Source of the DNA: Euonymus europaeus
Lineage: Eukaryota > Streptophyta > Magnoliopsida > Celastrales > Celastraceae
NCBI GenBank assembly: GCA_963580455.1
Contig: OY756967.1
Coordinates: 9,880,501-9,944,500, forward strand
DNA: 64,000 nucleotides
Direction: 5' to 3'
Shown: positions 62,138 through 64,000 of the stretch, piece by piece
Layout: the number at the start of each line of letters is the position of its first letter
Position numbering within the stretch: the stretch's first letter is position 1
Program-made: the position numbers and the translations under genes
Notes under the pieces: generated by a model
The model's input: only the letters and a program-made list of their open reading frames with translations
Databases searched by the model: none
What the model was told of the DNA's origin: nothing

Positions 62138-64000
62138 CACATAAAATTTGACATAGAAGAACAATAAAAAGTGTACACCGAACAACTTTGATGTTCCGAA
62201 GTTGCTCAACTCTCTCTATGGGGGAGCTTTTCAAGGTATTGCCATTTGTCATAAAAAGTCGGTGTTTTGGCATCGAAATATTCCTGGAAGCTCATTTTCG
62301 TAAAATTTAACATAGAAGAACAATAAAAAGTATACACCGAGCAACTTTGATAGTCCGAAGTTGCTCAACTCTCTCTATGGAGGAGCTTTTAACGGTTTTT
62401 GTCCATTTGTCATAGAAAGTTGGTGTTTTGGCATCGAAATATTTCTGGAAGCCCATTTTCATAAAATTTAACATAGAAGAACAATAAAAAGTATACACCG
62501 AGCAACTTTGATTGTCCGAAGTTGCTCAACTCTCTCTATGGGGGAGCTTTTAGCGGTTTTTGTCCATTTGTCATAGAAAGTTGGTGTTTTGGCATCGAAA
62601 TAAACCTGGAAGCTCCTTTTCGTAAAATTTAACATAGAAGAACAATAAAAAGTGTACACCGAGCAACTTTGATTGTCCGAAGTTGCTCTACTCTCTCTAC
62701 GGAGGAGCTTTTAACGGTTTTGTCCTTTTGTCATAGAAACTTGGTGTTTTGGCATCGAAATAAGCCTGGAAGCTCATTTTCGTAAAATTTAACATAAAAG
62801 AACAATAAAATGTGTACACCGAGCAAGTTTGATTGTCCGAAGTTGCTCAATTCTCTCTATGGAGGAGCTTTTAAGGATTTTGTCCATTTGTCATAGAAAG
62901 TTAATGTTTTGGCATCGAAATATTCTTGCAAGCTTATACTCGTAAAATTTGACTTAGTAGAACAATATAAAGTGTACACCGAGCAACTTTGATAGTCCGA
63001 AGTTGCTCAGCTCTCTGTATGGAGGAGCTTTTAACGGTTTTGTCCATTTGTCATAGAAAGTTGCTGTTTTGGCATCGAAATAATCTTGGAAGCTTATACA
63101 CATAAAATTTGACATAGAAGAACAATAAAAAGTGTACACCGAGCAACTTTGATGTTCTGAAGTTGCTCAACTCTCTTTATGGAGGAGCTTTTCAAGGTAT
63201 TGTCCATTTGTCATAGAAAGTTGGTCTTTTGCCATCGAAATAATCTTGGAAGCTTATACTCATAAAATTTGACATAGAAGAACATTAAAAAGTGTACACC
63301 GAGCAACTTTGATAGTTCGAAGTTGCTCAACTCTCTCTATGGAGGAGCTTTTAACGGTTTTTGTCCATTTGTCATAGAAAGTTGGTGTTTTGGCATCGAA
63401 ATATTCCTGGAAGCCCATTTTCATAAAATTTAACATAGAAGAACAATAAAAAGTATACACCGAGCAACTTTGATTGTCCGAAGTTGCTCAACTCTCTCTA
63501 TGCGGGAGCTTTTACGGTTTTTGTCCATTTGTCATAGAAAGTTGGTGTTTTGGCATCGAAATAACCCTGGAAGCTACTTTTCGTAAAATTTAACATAGAA
63601 GAACAATAAAAAGTGTACACCGAGCAACTTTGATTGTCCGAAGTTGCTCTACTCTCTCTATGGAGGAGCTTTTAACGGTTTTGTCCTTTCGTCATAGAAA
63701 GTTGGTGTTTTGGCATCGAAATAAGCCTGGAAGCTCATTTTCGTAAAATTTAACATAAAAGAACAATAAAATGTGTACACCGAGCAAGTTTGATTGTCCG
63801 AAGTTGCTAAATTCTCTCTATGGAGGAGCTTTAAAGTGTTTTGTCCATTTGTCATAGAAAGTTAATGTTTTGGCATCGAAATAATCTTGGAAGCTTATAC
63901 TCGTAAAATTTGACTTAGTAGAACAATATAAAGTGTACACCGAGCAACTTTGATAGTCCGAAGTTGCTCAGCTCTCTCTATGGAGGAGCTTTTAACGGTT
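62138..64000. repeat. 19-monomer unit, copy 2 (cut by window end)
   Basis: It matches 59,096-60,958 almost base for base up to the last position. Private variants include GTCATAAAAAGTCGG, GGGGGAGCTTTTAGCGG, CTCTATGCGGGAGC with one base lost after it, and GGTTTTGTCCTTTCGTC. The end of the window is an arbitrary cut inside the array. Confidence 0.85.

Larger units (their letters stand above)
1..64000 (+). repeat. Continuous tandem satellite array, 160-161 bp monomer, about 400 copies
   Basis: Every stretch of the window aligns to one monomer of 160 or 161 bp. The extra base is usually a T in the run after TTTAACG(G). All copies point the same way and no unrelated sequence interrupts them. Landmarks in order within a monomer are TTTAACGGTT, GTCCATTTGTCATAGAAAG, GGCATCGAAATAA, GGAAGCT, a variable centre, CATAGAAGAACAATAAAAAG, ACACCGAGCAACTT, CCGAAGTTGCTC, and CTCTCTATGGAGGAGCT. 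A counted N-type monomer has about 37.5% G+C. Length, composition and higher-order structure fit centromeric or heterochromatic satellites of eukaryotes. I do not recognise the family. Chromosomal position and function are inference only. Confidence 0.99.

Noticed and set aside
400..63855. About 110 minus-strand open frames of 61-95 codons, most with a similar protein starting MYTFYCSSMLNFTKMSF
   Set aside because: They are 192 bp or so long over a 160/161-bp monomer. Consecutive ones overlap by about 31 bp in different frames, and many monomers break them with single changes. The frame is a property of the monomer repeated by array homogenisation, and no coding signal or known domain is visible.
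1..64000. CRISPR array
   Set aside because: Repeat and spacer are not separable. The whole 160-bp unit is repeated, with no unique spacers of 25-45 bp and no cas genes.
1..64000. Retroelement or transposon remnants between monomers
   Set aside because: I followed the monomer continuously and found no long terminal repeats, target-site duplications, poly(A) tails or foreign sequence.
1..64000. CENP-B box in the monomer
   Set aside because: No match to the core TTCG....A..CGGG pattern. TTCGTAAAATTT has only the first bases in common.
1..64000. Ribosome binding sites (GGAGGAG) or bacterial operons
   Set aside because: GGAGGAG occurs in nearly every monomer as part of CTATGGAGGAGCT. It is not followed by a consistent reading frame, and the context is a eukaryotic-type satellite.
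1..64000. Telomeric or tRNA/rRNA sequence within the array
   Set aside because: No TTTAGGG, TTAGGG or similar runs, and no cloverleaf or rRNA-like stretches were seen.

Overview
The whole 64-kb window is one uninterrupted tandem satellite-DNA array. Some 400 head-to-tail monomers of 160-161 bp, about 62% A+T, run in the same orientation from the first base to the last. I see no gene, RNA gene, transposon, CRISPR array or unique sequence. The many short open frames of about 63 codons, nearly all on the minus strand, are by-products of the monomer. Because 160/161 bp is not a multiple of three, each frame closes just into the next monomer and the following one opens in another frame. A nucleosome-sized, A+T-rich monomer with multi-level higher-order repeats points to a eukaryotic centromeric, pericentromeric or other heterochromatic block. 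A flowering plant is my best guess, but I do not recognise the monomer family and cannot name the species.

Layout: the array falls into three zones by diagnostic variants. Zone 1 (about 1-37.87 kb) has a superblock of 21-36 monomers marked by one recurring anchor monomer, seen eight times. It contains a 5,152-bp (32-monomer) tandem repeat and an almost identical 3,522-bp (22-monomer) tandem repeat. It also holds collinear segments repeated up to 22 kb apart, and a private monomer subtype carrying TGACTCA. Zone 2 (about 38.03-55.5 kb) has a 7-monomer tandem (1,121 bp), a 3-monomer unit in three copies (481 bp), and a 28-monomer unit (4,490 bp) followed by a 24-monomer derivative (3,847 bp). 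Zone 3 (about 55.5-64 kb) has 9-monomer (1,439 bp), 7-monomer (1,121 bp) and 19-monomer (3,042 bp) repeats, the last running off the window end. Related, unusually divergent monomers sit at both zone boundaries (about 37.87-38.03 and 55.51-55.67 kb).

Two broad monomer classes recur. H-type has AAGCTTATACTC followed by ...TTTGACA. N-type has AAGCTCATTTTCG followed by ...TTTAACA. Almost every monomer carries an inverted repeat (GAGCAACTT, 10-nt spacer, AAGTTGCTC) at monomer positions about 112-139. No proteins act together here. The content is structural, and its history is one of repeated unequal exchange and local duplication. All block limits were read by eye and are good to roughly 10-40 bp.
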